Shown: positions 9,471-19,138 of the stretch, piece after piece | How the letters are laid out: the number at the start of each line of letters is the position of its first letter | How positions within the stretch are numbered: the stretch's first letter is position 1 | DNA from: Myxococcota bacterium | GTDB lineage: Bacteria; Myxococcota_A; UBA9160; UBA6930 | Reading direction: 5' to 3' | Assembly: GCA_028277885.1 (NCBI GenBank) | Contig: JANQFK010000022.1 | Coordinates: 1-64,000 of the forward strand | DNA length: 64,000 nucleotides | Translations under genes and position numbers: made by a program | The notes under the pieces: model-generated | What the model saw: only the letters and a program-made list of their open reading frames with translations | What the model was told of the DNA's origin: nothing | The model's database searches: none

Positions 9471-10054
9471 TCAGGGGTCCGGCGACCACGCCATGGCGGC
9501 CGCGACGTCCCGCGCGGTGCCGAAGGGGCCCGGGTAGCCGATGGCGCGGTGGCTCGCGGGCTCGCCGTAGAAGGCCAGGGCCGCCACGGACTTCACGCCC
9601 TTGAAGAGGTCGCGCTTCAGGTCGAGGCGGGAGCCCATGCAGCTCGCGAGCACCGCGTCCTGGGCCGGCCCGGCGAGGGTGGTGAAGGGCCGCAGCTTCG
9701 GCAGCAGCGGCCACACCCCGAGCTCGAGGGCGAGGAGCCCCTGACCCAGCACGGCGCCGAGGGCGGGCGTCTCGCCCAGCCAGTCGTCGGCGCGGGCCGC
9801 CGGGTCGACGCGGCGGGTCTGGATCAGCACCTCGGCGGGCGGGCCGAGCAGCCGGGCGGCGGCGGCGTTGAGGGTCGCGTAGGCGCGGGGAGAGAGAACG
9901 CGCAGGCTGCGGTCCGCGGGCGGCCCGAGCTCGGGATCCCGGCAGCCGAGGGGCACGAGCCCGGCCGCCGACGCCGCGGCGACCCCGCGCAGGAAGGCTC
10001 GCCGGTGCATGGGAGCCAGTGCGCGCTCGAGGGCGGCGGTGGGCTCGGGACGGG

Positions 10055-10058
<4 letters not shown>
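9471..10058 (-). CDS. Tat-exported lipoprotein, probable small partner of the GMC oxidoreductase
   Basis: 195 aa. The N-terminal HRRAFLRGVAAASAAGLVPLGC combines a twin-arginine motif with a lipobox (VPLGC), so it is predicted to leave by Tat folded and be lipidated. The remainder resembles gluconate 2-dehydrogenase subunit 3-type proteins that accompany GMC flavoproteins. The GTG start overlaps the GMC stop by 4 bp (GTGA), tight coupling that supports a two-subunit dehydrogenase. The flavoprotein has no signal peptide of its own and could be exported with this partner; that is inference. Confidence 0.6.
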
Positions 10059-11527
<1,469 letters not shown>

Positions 11528-11568
11528 GGCCCGAGTATAGGAAGCGGTGGACGCGGTACCCTCGCTGC

Positions 11569-12165
11569 GTGCTCGAGCTCGCCGCCGAGACGTCGCCGGA
11601 GTGGGCCCGCTGGGCCGCCGCCCACCGCGACGAGGTCCTGGTGGACCACGCCCACTGCGAGAAGAAGGCGGCGGGCGCGGCGGTGAACCTGATCTTCCGC
11701 CACCCCGAGCGTCCCGGCTGGCTGGCGCCGCTCTCGGCCCTCGCCCGGGAGGAGCTCTCGCACTTCGAGGGCATGCTCGCCCACCTCGCGCGTCTCGGCG
11801 TGGCGTTCGGGCGCCAGCGTCCCGGCCCCTACGGCGGGAAGCTCCACGCCCGGGTCCGTGGCCGCGAGGGCGAGCGGCTGCTCGACACCCTGCTGTGCTG
11901 CGCCCTCATCGAGGCGCGCAGCTGCGAGCGCCTGGGCCTGCTCGCCGCCGAGCTCGACGACCCGGAGCTGGCCGCCTTCTACCGCGGGCTCCACGCCGCC
12001 GAGGCGCGGCACCACCGGCTCTACCTCGATCTCGCCGCCGAGGTGGCGCCCGCTGCGGAGGTGGCGACGCGCCTCGCCGAGCTGGCCCGCCACGAGGCCG
12101 CGGTGCTGGCCGCCACGCCCCCGCTGCCGCGGCTCCACGCCGGCGGGCTGGGGGGGTGCGATTGA
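11569..12165 (+). CDS. miaE: tRNA-(ms2io6A37) hydroxylase (MiaE)
   Basis: 198 aa di-iron hydroxylase acting on the hypermodified A37 of tRNAs. Diagnostic motifs: DHAHCEKKAAGAAV, REELSHFEGML, IEARSCERLGLL and EARHHRLY, which supply the Glu/His ligands of a ferritin-like di-iron site. Length matches the short MiaE branch. The GTG start follows a short leader, divergent from the GMC gene. The promoter of the next operon overlaps its stop region (12162-12191). Confidence 0.9.
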   Translation: MLELAAETSPEWARWAAAHRDEVLVDHAHCEKKAAGAAVNLIFRHPERPGWLAPLSALAREELSHFEGMLAHLARLGVAFGRQRPGPYGGKLHARVRGREGERLLDTLLCCALIEARSCERLGLLAAELDDPELAAFYRGLHAAEARHHRLYLDLAAEVAPAAEVATRLAELARHEAAVLAATPPLPRLHAGGLGGCD

Positions 12166-12191
12166 CGCGGGGCCGAGCCCTGTGGTACCGA
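12162..12191 (+). promoter_or_regulatory. Predicted sigma70-type promoter of the cobalamin-regulated operon
   Basis: TTGACG (12162-12167), 18 bp, TACCGA (12186-12191). It places transcription start near 12198, just before the first riboswitch helix. It overlaps the miaE stop codon. The same TTGAC-spaced pattern recurs upstream of other operons in the window. Confidence 0.5.
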
Positions 12192-12204
12192 GCCCGCTGG
12201 ACAT

Positions 12205-12430
12205 AGACGCTGGAAGGTGGCCCCGCTCCCTCGGAGCGGGGCGGCTCGACCTCCCGGGCACGGCGCCGCGCTGGCGCCCGCGACCGGGGGGGAGGGCTTC
12301 GGGAAGCCGGTGGGAATCCGGCACGAGCCCGTCGCTGTAACCGGACGCAATCCTCGAAGGACGCCACTGGCCCGCCGGGCTGGGAAGGCTCGAGGACCGG
12401 AGTCCGGAAGTCAGAAGACCGGCCTCCCAG
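12205..12430 (+). promoter_or_regulatory. Cobalamin riboswitch
   Basis: Hallmark segments occur in the right order: GCCGGTGGGAATCCGGC (12306-12322), B12-box GAGCCCGTCGCTGTAA (12325-12340) and the distal AGTCAGAAGACCGGCC (12409-12424). They are preceded by helices such as CCCCGCTCC/GGAGCGGGG around 12222-12239. The family binds adenosyl- or methylcobalamin and normally represses B12 uptake or synthesis genes. Here it precedes a five-gene operon containing a BtuB-like receptor, exactly the expected target. The subclass was not determined. Confidence 0.92.
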
Positions 12431-12463
12431 CGAGCTCAGCACTTCCTTCGGGAGCAAGGAGGC
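12422..12463 (+). promoter_or_regulatory. Possible riboswitch expression platform
   Basis: GCCTCC (12422-12427) can pair with GGAGGC (12458-12463). The first arm overlaps the last conserved riboswitch strand (12409-12424), so the two pairings would be mutually exclusive, as in a switch. No U-tract follows, so this is not a canonical intrinsic terminator. Confidence 0.4.
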
Positions 12464-12644
12464 GAGTCGTCGTGAGCGGCGCATTCCCGGTCGGCATTCC
12501 TGCCCGCGCGTCGCGTCGCTCACGCCGTGTCCATCCGCAGGGGGCCAGGTCGGCGCCCGCGGTGCACCGGCCCCCGGCTGGAGCGACCCGCTCCCTCGTA
12601 CCCCACCGGGCGGCGTCGCCGCGCCGCCCCACCGGAGGCACCCC
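12464..12644 (+). other. Structured untranslated leader between riboswitch and first gene
   Basis: No gene is seen. Two perfect inverted repeats could fold: CGTGAGCG/CGCTCACG (12471-12478 with 12517-12524) and GGGGGCC/GGCCCCC (12540-12546 with 12569-12575). The leader ends in a strong ribosome-binding site, GGAGG at 12634-12638, 6 bp before the ATG. At about 180 nt past the aptamer it is longer than a minimal expression platform needs. Confidence 0.6.
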
Positions 12645-13598
12645 ATGGCCCCTCGCTGGCTGCGCATCCATCTTCCCTTCTTCCTCTCCGCAATCCTGAC
12701 CGCGACGGCTCACGCCGCTCCGATCGCGCCGGACTTCGTCGAGAGCCAGATCGCCACGCCCGACGTCGCCACCGGCGACCTGGTCGTCGTCGGTGACACG
12801 CTCTTCGTCGGGATCGGCCCCTTCCTCGACCAGGCGATCGTCCGCATCGGCCCGGGTGGCACCACGGTGATCGCCGACGGCTTCCAGTCCCTCGCGGGCC
12901 TGGCCTACGACGCGGTGGGCGACCGGCTCGTGGCCGGCGACAACGTCGAGCAGAACGTCTTCTCCATCGCGTCGCCGTTCGGGAGCTTCGCGAGCCCCGT
13001 GGATCGCGGCACGCCGCTCATCTCCGCGGGCGGCCCGATCCCGGGCATCTCCGACGTGGTGCTCGACCCGGCCGATCCGACCGCGCTCCTCGTCTCGGAC
13101 GCCGACGACGACTTCGTGAGCCCCGACGGCAAGCTCTGGCGGGTCGCGGGAGGCGCAGCCACGGTGCTGCAGTCCGGCTTCGACTTCGCTGCTGGTCTGG
13201 CGGCCGACGTCGGCGGCCTGTTCCTCGGCGAGTCCGACGCCATCACCTTCGGCGGCACGGTGCTCGGCCTCGCGCCCGACGGCACGGGCACGCCCTCCGT
13301 CCTCGCCTCGGGCCTGCCGGGCCAGTTCGACCTGGAGTTCGACGCCAACGGCGACCTGCTCTCCACCTCGGGGTCCCTGGTCCAGCGCATCGACGCGACC
13401 ACCGGCGCCGTGGAGACCCTCGCGACGGGCTTCGTCTTCGCCGCCGGCCTGGCAACGAGCGGCGAGTCGTTCTACGTGATCGAAGGAGGCAGCCCCACCG
13501 CCGCGGTCTTTGCCTTCGATCCCGTTCCCGAGCCTTCGGTGGCGCTGCTGCTCGGGCTGGGTCTGGTCGGCATGGCACGGGTGACGGCGCGCCAATGA
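12645..13598 (+). CDS. Secreted PEP-CTERM propeller-like protein, first gene of the B12 operon
   Basis: 317 aa. Sec signal peptide (residues 1-24, ending AHAA). The body has repeated beta-strand units such as DLVVVGDTLFVGIG, DRLVAGDNVEQNVFSI and GLFLGESD, fitting an NHL/YncE-like beta-propeller. The C-terminus VPEPSVALLLGLGLVGMARV followed by TARQ is a PEP-CTERM sorting signal (VPEP, hydrophobic helix, basic tail), processed by exosortase in other bacteria. No exosortase is in the window. Strong SD. Its stop overlaps the receptor start (ATGA). A surface or extracellular corrinoid-binding role is inferred from its place behind the riboswitch. Confidence 0.8.
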   Translation: MAPRWLRIHLPFFLSAILTATAHAAPIAPDFVESQIATPDVATGDLVVVGDTLFVGIGPFLDQAIVRIGPGGTTVIADGFQSLAGLAYDAVGDRLVAGDNVEQNVFSIASPFGSFASPVDRGTPLISAGGPIPGISDVVLDPADPTALLVSDADDDFVSPDGKLWRVAGGAATVLQSGFDFAAGLAADVGGLFLGESDAITFGGTVLGLAPDGTGTPSVLASGLPGQFDLEFDANGDLLSTSGSLVQRIDATTGAVETLATGFVFAAGLATSGESFYVIEGGSPTAAVFAFDPVPEPSVALLLGLGLVGMARVTARQ

Positions 13599-15595
13599 CC
13601 GCCGCCCGGGCTGCGGCCGGCCTGGCGGCCCTCGTCTTCGCGGCCCCGCTGCTGGCGGAGCCGGCCCCGGAGAGCGAGCCGCCCGTGGTGCGCCGGACCG
13701 GACCGGCCCGGGTCGAGACCGTGGTCCCGAGCGAGCTCCCCGAGGACCCCACCGCGTTCACGACCGTGATCGAGGTGGACGACTTCGAGGCCGAGGCGGC
13801 GAGCGTCGAGGAGCTGCTCGGAGACGCCGTCGGCGTGCAGGTGCGCCGGTTCGGGGGCCCGGGGGAGCGCTCCGAGGTGTCGATCCGGGGCTCTACCTCG
13901 TCCCAGGTCGTCGTGCTCCTCGACGGCGTGCGGCTCAACACCGCACAGTCGGGAACCGTGGACCTCTCCACCGTTCCCCTCTCCCTGCTCGACCGGATCG
14001 AGGTCTCCCGGGGCGGAGGGTCGGTGCAGGCGGGGAGCGACTCCATCGGGGGCGTGATCAACCTGGTCACGCGGCGGCCCGGAGCCGAGACGGAGCGGCG
14101 CGTCGAGGGCAGCGCGGGCTCCTTCAGCACCTGGCAGGGGGCCGCGTTCCACCGCGGCCGCGTCGGCGGCACCGAGCTCGTGGCCGGCGTCGACGGGTTC
14201 ACGACCGGCGGCGACTTCGAGTTCCAGCGCGCCTTCGAGACGCTTCCCGGGGGCGGCTCGGCGCCGCGTCTGCCCAATCCCCTCGAACGCATCAACAACC
14301 GCTCGCGCCGCTCCTCGTCCCTGGTCCGCATCGGTCGCGAGCTCGGGGACCGGACCCAGCTCTCGTTCCTGAACCACCTCGCCTACACGAGCCGTGGGCA
14401 GCCCGGACTCGACAACACGTCGGACGCCGTCGGGGGGCAGCAGCGCGACGCGTGGGAGCGACGAACGCGAGTCGTGTCCTCCCTGCTCCTGGAGCGCTCC
14501 GAGCTGCCGCTCTCGACGATCGGACGCGCGCGCCTGTACCACCGCTGGGAGCGCACCCGCTTCGACGATCCGGCGCCCCAGCTCGGCGGGCCCATCGACA
14601 CCCTGAACCGCAACGGCGCCTTCGGGCTCGACCTCGAGCTCGACGGCTCGTTCCGGACCGGCTGGATCGACCATCGCCCCCGCTTCGTCGGTGCGCTCCG
14701 CCGTGACACCCTCGACTCGAACGAGTCCGACGACCAGCGGCGCCGCTCGCTGGGGCTCGCCGTCCAGGACGATCTCAGCCTGTTCGGCTCGCGCCTGCGT
14801 CTGGTGCCCGCCCTCCGACTGGACGACACCGAGGGGTTCGGTGCCGAGTACCTTCCACGGATCGGGGTGGCGGTGGAGCTGCTGCCCGGGCTGCGCCTGC
14901 TCGCCAACGCCGAGCGCTCCTACCGGGCGCCCAACCTCGACGAGCTCTTCTTTCCGGACAAGGGCTTCCTGCGCGGAAACCCGGGGCTGCTTCCGGAAGA
15001 GGCGGAGAACCTCGATGCCGGCCTCCAGCTCGCCCTGGCCCGGCTGGGTCCGCTCGAAGACGTGAACGTCGAGCTCGTCGGCTTCCGCAACGAGATCGAG
15101 AACTCGATCGTCTTCGTCCTGGTGAGCTCGGGCACCGTGGCGCCCGTCAACACCGGCGACGCCCGGATCGAAGGACTCGAGGTCTCGCTCTCCTTCGGCG
15201 TGGCGGGCTGGATTCGGGTCGCCGCCAACTACACCGACCTCGACGCCGAGCTGAGCTCGCTGGGCACGCCGCTGCCCGGCCGCGCGGACCGGGAGGCCTC
15301 GGTGCGGGTCGAGCTGGGGCCGCCCTCGGGCGTGCTGCGCCTGACCGGCGAGCTCCGGCACACGGGCGAGATCCCGGTGAGCTTCTCGGGGCTCACGGCG
15401 CTCTCGGACCGGACCGTCTACGACGCCAGCATCGTCGCCGACCTCACCCGCTTCGCCCCGCGGCTCGGATTGGAGCTGCGGTCCCTGCTGCTCTCCTTCG
15501 GTGGCCGGAACCTCACGGATCGGGCCGTGCGGGACGCCCAGTTCTTCCCCCAGCCGGGCCGCTCGCTCTTCCTGGGCTTCCAGGTGGGCTTCTGA
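13595..15595 (+). CDS. btuB: TonB-dependent outer-membrane receptor, BtuB-like (cobalamin/corrinoid)
   Basis: 666 aa, close to BtuB length (about 600). Signal peptide (LAALVFAAPLLAEPA), then a plug domain (about residues 60-170) with VEELLGDAVGVQVRRFGG, EVSIRGSTSSQVVVLLDGVR, SLLDRIEVSRGG and IGGVINLVTRR. It is followed by a 22-strand-type barrel ending in Phe (LFLGFQVGF), the outer-membrane assembly signal. Specificity is inferred from the upstream cobalamin riboswitch and general BtuB resemblance. No btuFCD ABC genes are in the window. It overlaps both neighbours (ATGA, TGATG), so it is translationally coupled. Confidence 0.88.
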   Translation: MTAARAAAGLAALVFAAPLLAEPAPESEPPVVRRTGPARVETVVPSELPEDPTAFTTVIEVDDFEAEAASVEELLGDAVGVQVRRFGGPGERSEVSIRGSTSSQVVVLLDGVRLNTAQSGTVDLSTVPLSLLDRIEVSRGGGSVQAGSDSIGGVINLVTRRPGAETERRVEGSAGSFSTWQGAAFHRGRVGGTELVAGVDGFTTGGDFEFQRAFETLPGGGSAPRLPNPLERINNRSRRSSSLVRIGRELGDRTQLSFLNHLAYTSRGQPGLDNTSDAVGGQQRDAWERRTRVVSSLLLERSELPLSTIGRARLYHRWERTRFDDPAPQLGGPIDTLNRNGAFGLDLELDGSFRTGWIDHRPRFVGALRRDTLDSNESDDQRRRSLGLAVQDDLSLFGSRLRLVPALRLDDTEGFGAEYLPRIGVAVELLPGLRLLANAERSYRAPNLDELFFPDKGFLRGNPGLLPEEAENLDAGLQLALARLGPLEDVNVELVGFRNEIENSIVFVLVSSGTVAPVNTGDARIEGLEVSLSFGVAGWIRVAANYTDLDAELSSLGTPLPGRADREASVRVELGPPSGVLRLTGELRHTGEIPVSFSGLTALSDRTVYDASIVADLTRFAPRLGLELRSLLLSFGGRNLTDRAVRDAQFFPQPGRSLFLGFQVGF

Positions 15596-17172
15596 TGCGG
15601 CGCTGGGGAGCGTGCGTCGGGATCGCGACGACGTCCCTGCTGCTGGTCGCGGGGTCCTGCGGCGGCGGCAGCGGCAGCGGGGGGCGCGGCAGCGTCGACC
15701 GCTCCGGAAGCGTCGGCGGCCCCGACGGGGTGGCGTGCACGCTGCTGCCGGGGATCTTTCCACCGGGCCTCGACTTCGTACCGGGCCTGCCCGACCGGCT
15801 CGTGGCTGCGAACCTCTCGCCGGCCGGCCTGTTTCCCTTCGAAGCCACGTCGCCGCCGGTGGTCTCGGCGCCGGGGGCCCCGCAGATCCCGCCCGACAGC
15901 GACGGGGACGGGCTGCCCGACTTCCTCGCCCCCGTGCTCGACGGGGTGCTGGCCGTGAACCCCGACCTCGCGCTGCTCACGGCCAGCACGAACGAGCAGG
16001 TGCTGTTTGTCGACCCCGAGAGCGGCGAGCTGCGCTTCTTCGAGATCGAGGTGCCGGCCGGATTCGACCCCGACGCCTACCGCTTCCTCCCGGCCCCGGG
16101 GACCAGCGCCTTGCGGACCGCGGTCTCGACCCGGGCCTGCGTGCCCCTTCCGCCCGGCGCCGTGGACTCCGCCGGCGACCCCTTCGCGGGCTCCGCGGAT
16201 TGCGCCCCCGGTCGTGTCTCGACGAGCTTCACCTCGGGCGTCGCCGTCGCCGCGGGGCGGCTCTTCGTCTCCACCTCGAACCTGGGCGCCCGCCAGGGCG
16301 CAGCGGACACGCAGTTCCTGCCCGGCACGGTGCTGGTGTTCGAGCTGGACCTGGGTCTCGACCCGCCGCGGGTGCGCCCCGACCCGGCGGCGCCCTTTCT
16401 CCTCACGACGGCCTTCAACCCGACCCACGTGACCCGCGTGGTGACGCCGGGCGGGCGCGAGCTCGTCCTCGTCACCCTCTCCGGCGCGTTGGGGCTGATC
16501 CTCGACGACCCCGGCACGCCGCAGCTCGAGGCGGGCGGCATCCCCCTCAGCGACGCGGCGATCGACGTGATCGACCCCGCGACGCTGGAGCCGATCGCGA
16601 CGATCCCCCTCGGCCTGGCGGCTCCGTCCTTCGACCGGCTGGCGGTGGACCCGAGCGGTCGCGTCGCCTTCACGGGAGGCAACGCGGCGCGGGAGCTCTT
16701 CGCGGTGGATCTGGCCGCCCTCGACTTGGCACCCACGACGGGTCCGCCGGCGGTGCTCGACGGGACGGATCCCCGCGCGAGCAACGCCGACGCACGGATC
16801 TTCGACGCGACCCGACCGCTCGCGATCCCCGGGATCGCGGGCGGCGCTCCGCCCGAGACCTGCGCGGGATTCGTCACCAGCACCGCCTTCGACGCCGTGG
16901 GCGGCGAGCTCTTCGCACTCGACTTCTGCGACGGGACCCTCGCCCGGGTGAGCGTGGACCTCTCGGGCGCTCCGCCGGTCCCCGTGCCGGGCGACCGCTT
17001 CGTGGTGGACCGGGTGGTTCCCGTGGCCGCGCCCGTGGGTGCGGGCTCCCTGGGCCTCTCCCGAGCCCCGGGAGCGCTGCGCGTCCGCCCGGGCCCGGGT
17101 CAGCCGGACCTCTTCTTCCTCCTGAGCCTCGAGGAGGGGCAGCTGTGCGCCGCCGACAGCACCTCGCTCTGA
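15595..17172 (+). CDS. Surface lipoprotein, probable beta-propeller, B12 operon
   Basis: 525 aa. Lipoprotein signal with lipobox LVAGSC (Cys about residue 20) and a Gly/Ser tether. A DSDGDGLPD loop near residue 101 is a thrombospondin-3/EF-hand-like calcium motif. Repeated strand blocks such as DPATLEPIATIPLGLAAPSF and DRLAVDPSGRVAFTGGN look like a YVTN/YncE-type propeller. Several Cys occur. In Bacteroides, BtuG is a propeller lipoprotein that sits beside BtuB and binds cobalamin very tightly; the resemblance here is in fold type, anchoring and position, not in demonstrated sequence homology. It begins 1 nt into the receptor stop (TGATG). Confidence 0.7.
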   Translation: MRRWGACVGIATTSLLLVAGSCGGGSGSGGRGSVDRSGSVGGPDGVACTLLPGIFPPGLDFVPGLPDRLVAANLSPAGLFPFEATSPPVVSAPGAPQIPPDSDGDGLPDFLAPVLDGVLAVNPDLALLTASTNEQVLFVDPESGELRFFEIEVPAGFDPDAYRFLPAPGTSALRTAVSTRACVPLPPGAVDSAGDPFAGSADCAPGRVSTSFTSGVAVAAGRLFVSTSNLGARQGAADTQFLPGTVLVFELDLGLDPPRVRPDPAAPFLLTTAFNPTHVTRVVTPGGRELVLVTLSGALGLILDDPGTPQLEAGGIPLSDAAIDVIDPATLEPIATIPLGLAAPSFDRLAVDPSGRVAFTGGNAARELFAVDLAALDLAPTTGPPAVLDGTDPRASNADARIFDATRPLAIPGIAGGAPPETCAGFVTSTAFDAVGGELFALDFCDGTLARVSVDLSGAPPVPVPGDRFVVDRVVPVAAPVGAGSLGLSRAPGALRVRPGPGQPDLFFLLSLEEGQLCAADSTSL

Positions 17173-18086
17173 TCGCGTCCGGCCTGCTCGGGCTCGTGGC
17201 CCTGCCGGTGCTCGACGTCCCGGCGTCCCGGTCGGAACGCCCGCCGGCCGGCGATGGCCCGGGGAGCGCGGGGCGGGAGCCGCCCCATGTTCCGGCTGCC
17301 TCCGGCCCGTCGCGTGCGTCGCCTGCCACGCCGGGCGACCCGGCTGCCCGCGCACCGGTGCGATCGACCTCCGTCGGCGCCGCCCGGGAGGTGGCGCGGC
17401 CCGCCGAAGCGGTTGCGGGGGCCGAGGTTCGCGGCGTTGCGGCGCCGGACCCGGGAAGACCCGGCTCCTCGGCGGGGGCGCCGCAGCTCGACGCCATCGT
17501 GGCCGACCCGGGTGCGCTCACGGTGCGCGTCACCGGCGTCGATCCGCGCGCGCCGCGGCTCCTCGATCTCTGGCACGTCCGGGAGGATCCGGTCCGTCGC
17601 ATGACGCTCGGCGGTCCGGTGGAGATCCGCCACGCGGTCGGCCTCGCCGCGCGCGGCTGGAGCGACTCCTCGGGAGAGATCCACTTCCCTCCGGTGCCGG
17701 TCGCCCCGGGATCCGTGCGCTTCGCGGCCGCACCCGAGGGCGTTCATCCCCTGGCGGCGCCGGCCTCGCCGCTCCAGGGCGTGACGCGCCCCGCGCCCGA
17801 GCCCCCCGGCTTCGAGGTTCTCGAGCAGGGCGGCGGAGAGGTGCGTCTCAGGGTCTCGCCACGGGAGCCGGGCGGGCGCGTCGTCGTCGCCGACTCCGCC
17901 CTCGAGCCCCACGCCGTGGAGGCGCTCCCGGCGGGCCCGGGCCCCCGGCCGCTCGTCTTCGAGGTGGACCTCGCGCTCGGCCCGCGGGCCCACTCGCTGT
18001 TTCTGGCCCAGGAACGTCCGGACGGACAGCGCTCGAGCTGGGCGCGCGTCGCACTGGACCTCGACTCCAAGGAGGAGAAACCATGA
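17145..18086 (+). CDS. Exported protein of unknown function, B12 operon
   Basis: 313 aa from a GTG (17145) inside the end of the preceding gene, with a strong SD (GGAGG at about 17134-17138) embedded in that gene; the two reading frames overlap 28 bp. The N-terminus RRRQHLALIASGLLGLVALP is a signal or anchor helix. Residues 30-115 are Ala/Pro/Gly-rich, probably a disordered spacer. Residues about 120-310 form a beta-rich region with no motif I recognise (LLDLWHVREDPVRRMTLGG; FEVLEQGGGEVRLRVSPREP). Spacer plus domain would suit an envelope-spanning or surface accessory, but no function is assigned. Confidence 0.75.
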   Translation: MRRRQHLALIASGLLGLVALPVLDVPASRSERPPAGDGPGSAGREPPHVPAASGPSRASPATPGDPAARAPVRSTSVGAAREVARPAEAVAGAEVRGVAAPDPGRPGSSAGAPQLDAIVADPGALTVRVTGVDPRAPRLLDLWHVREDPVRRMTLGGPVEIRHAVGLAARGWSDSSGEIHFPPVPVAPGSVRFAAAPEGVHPLAAPASPLQGVTRPAPEPPGFEVLEQGGGEVRLRVSPREPGGRVVVADSALEPHAVEALPAGPGPRPLVFEVDLALGPRAHSLFLAQERPDGQRSSWARVALDLDSKEEKP

Positions 18087-19135
18087 AGGCCCTTCCCACC
18101 ATCGGAGCCCTCGCTGGCCTCGCCGTCGCGCTCCTCGGCGCCAACTGCACGCCCGCGAAGCCCCGGATCAAGCCCGTCGAGCCCGCCGTCGGCTCCACCG
18201 TCACCTGGGCACCGATCGACGTGGTGTTCGACCTGGCCCAGAGCGTCGACGTCGGCACGCTCCTCGTCGAGCTCAACGGAACGGACGTGACCGGCTTCTT
18301 CCAGGTCGGGCCCCCCGTCGGTGGGCGCATCCTCGTGAGCGCCGACCGGCTCTGGCTGGACGGGGCCCTCCTGCAGGGACCGAACGTCGTCCGGCTCGAG
18401 GCCCGCTTCAACGGCAACGTCGTCTCGAGGAGCGTCCCCTTCGAGGCCGAGGGCGACGCCTACGCCGATGCGCTGGTCCAGTACACCGCGGGGAGCGGCG
18501 GGGGGTTCGGGGCGAGCGGCCTGCCCGACGTCGTGACGGGCCCGCCCTCGGGTGCGGGCTACTTCCAGGGCTCGTTCGACGTGGTGTCCCTCGGCCTCGG
18601 GGGCTCCATCGAGCTCGAGTTCGTCGACAACGTGGTCGTGGATGGCCCGGGCTTCGACCTCACGATCTTCGAGAACGCCTTCCTCACCCTCCTGGGCCTG
18701 ATCACCGACTCGGTGTTCAGCGAGCCGGGGCGGGTGCTGGTGAGCCAGGACGGGGTGGGCTGGGTGGCGTTCCCCTGTGCGCTCGACGTCCTCGAGCATC
18801 CCCTCTACCCCGGCTGCGCGGGCGTCTACCCCGTGTTGTCGAACGCGCTGTATCCCGCGACGGGCCACGCGTCGATTCCGAGTGAGACGCCCGTCGACGA
18901 TCTGCTCGGAGTCGATGCCACCACCCTGGTGCCCGAGGGCTCCGGTGGAGACAGCTTCGACCTCGCCGACGTGGGCCTCACCTGGGCGCGCTTCGTCCGG
19001 ATCGAGGCGGCTCCCTTCGTGGTCGGTCCCGTGGGCGCCGATACCGCGGGCTTCGACCTCGACGCCGTCGTGGCGGCGCGCTCCGCCCCGGCGACGGACC
19101 TGAACGGCAACGGCATCCCGGACGCGGTCGAGTAG
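18083..19135 (+). CDS. Cell-surface lipoprotein, last gene of B12 operon
   Basis: 350 aa. Signal peptide with lipobox LLGANC. An Ig-like N-terminal part (KPVEPAVGSTVTWAPIDVVF) is followed by a domain with FDLTIFENAF and EPGRVLVSQDGVGWVAFPC, reminiscent of surface proteins found beside BtuB-type receptors in other phyla (recalled, not checked). It ends with DLNGNGIPDAVE, a calcium-loop-like motif comparable with DSDGDGLPD in the lipoprotein two genes upstream. ATGA overlap with the preceding gene and an AAGGAGGAGA ribosome-binding site. Its stop faces the TonB-C lipoprotein 3 bp away. Confidence 0.7.
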   Translation: MKALPTIGALAGLAVALLGANCTPAKPRIKPVEPAVGSTVTWAPIDVVFDLAQSVDVGTLLVELNGTDVTGFFQVGPPVGGRILVSADRLWLDGALLQGPNVVRLEARFNGNVVSRSVPFEAEGDAYADALVQYTAGSGGGFGASGLPDVVTGPPSGAGYFQGSFDVVSLGLGGSIELEFVDNVVVDGPGFDLTIFENAFLTLLGLITDSVFSEPGRVLVSQDGVGWVAFPCALDVLEHPLYPGCAGVYPVLSNALYPATGHASIPSETPVDDLLGVDATTLVPEGSGGDSFDLADVGLTWARFVRIEAAPFVVGPVGADTAGFDLDAVVAARSAPATDLNGNGIPDAVE

Positions 19136-19138
19136 GCC

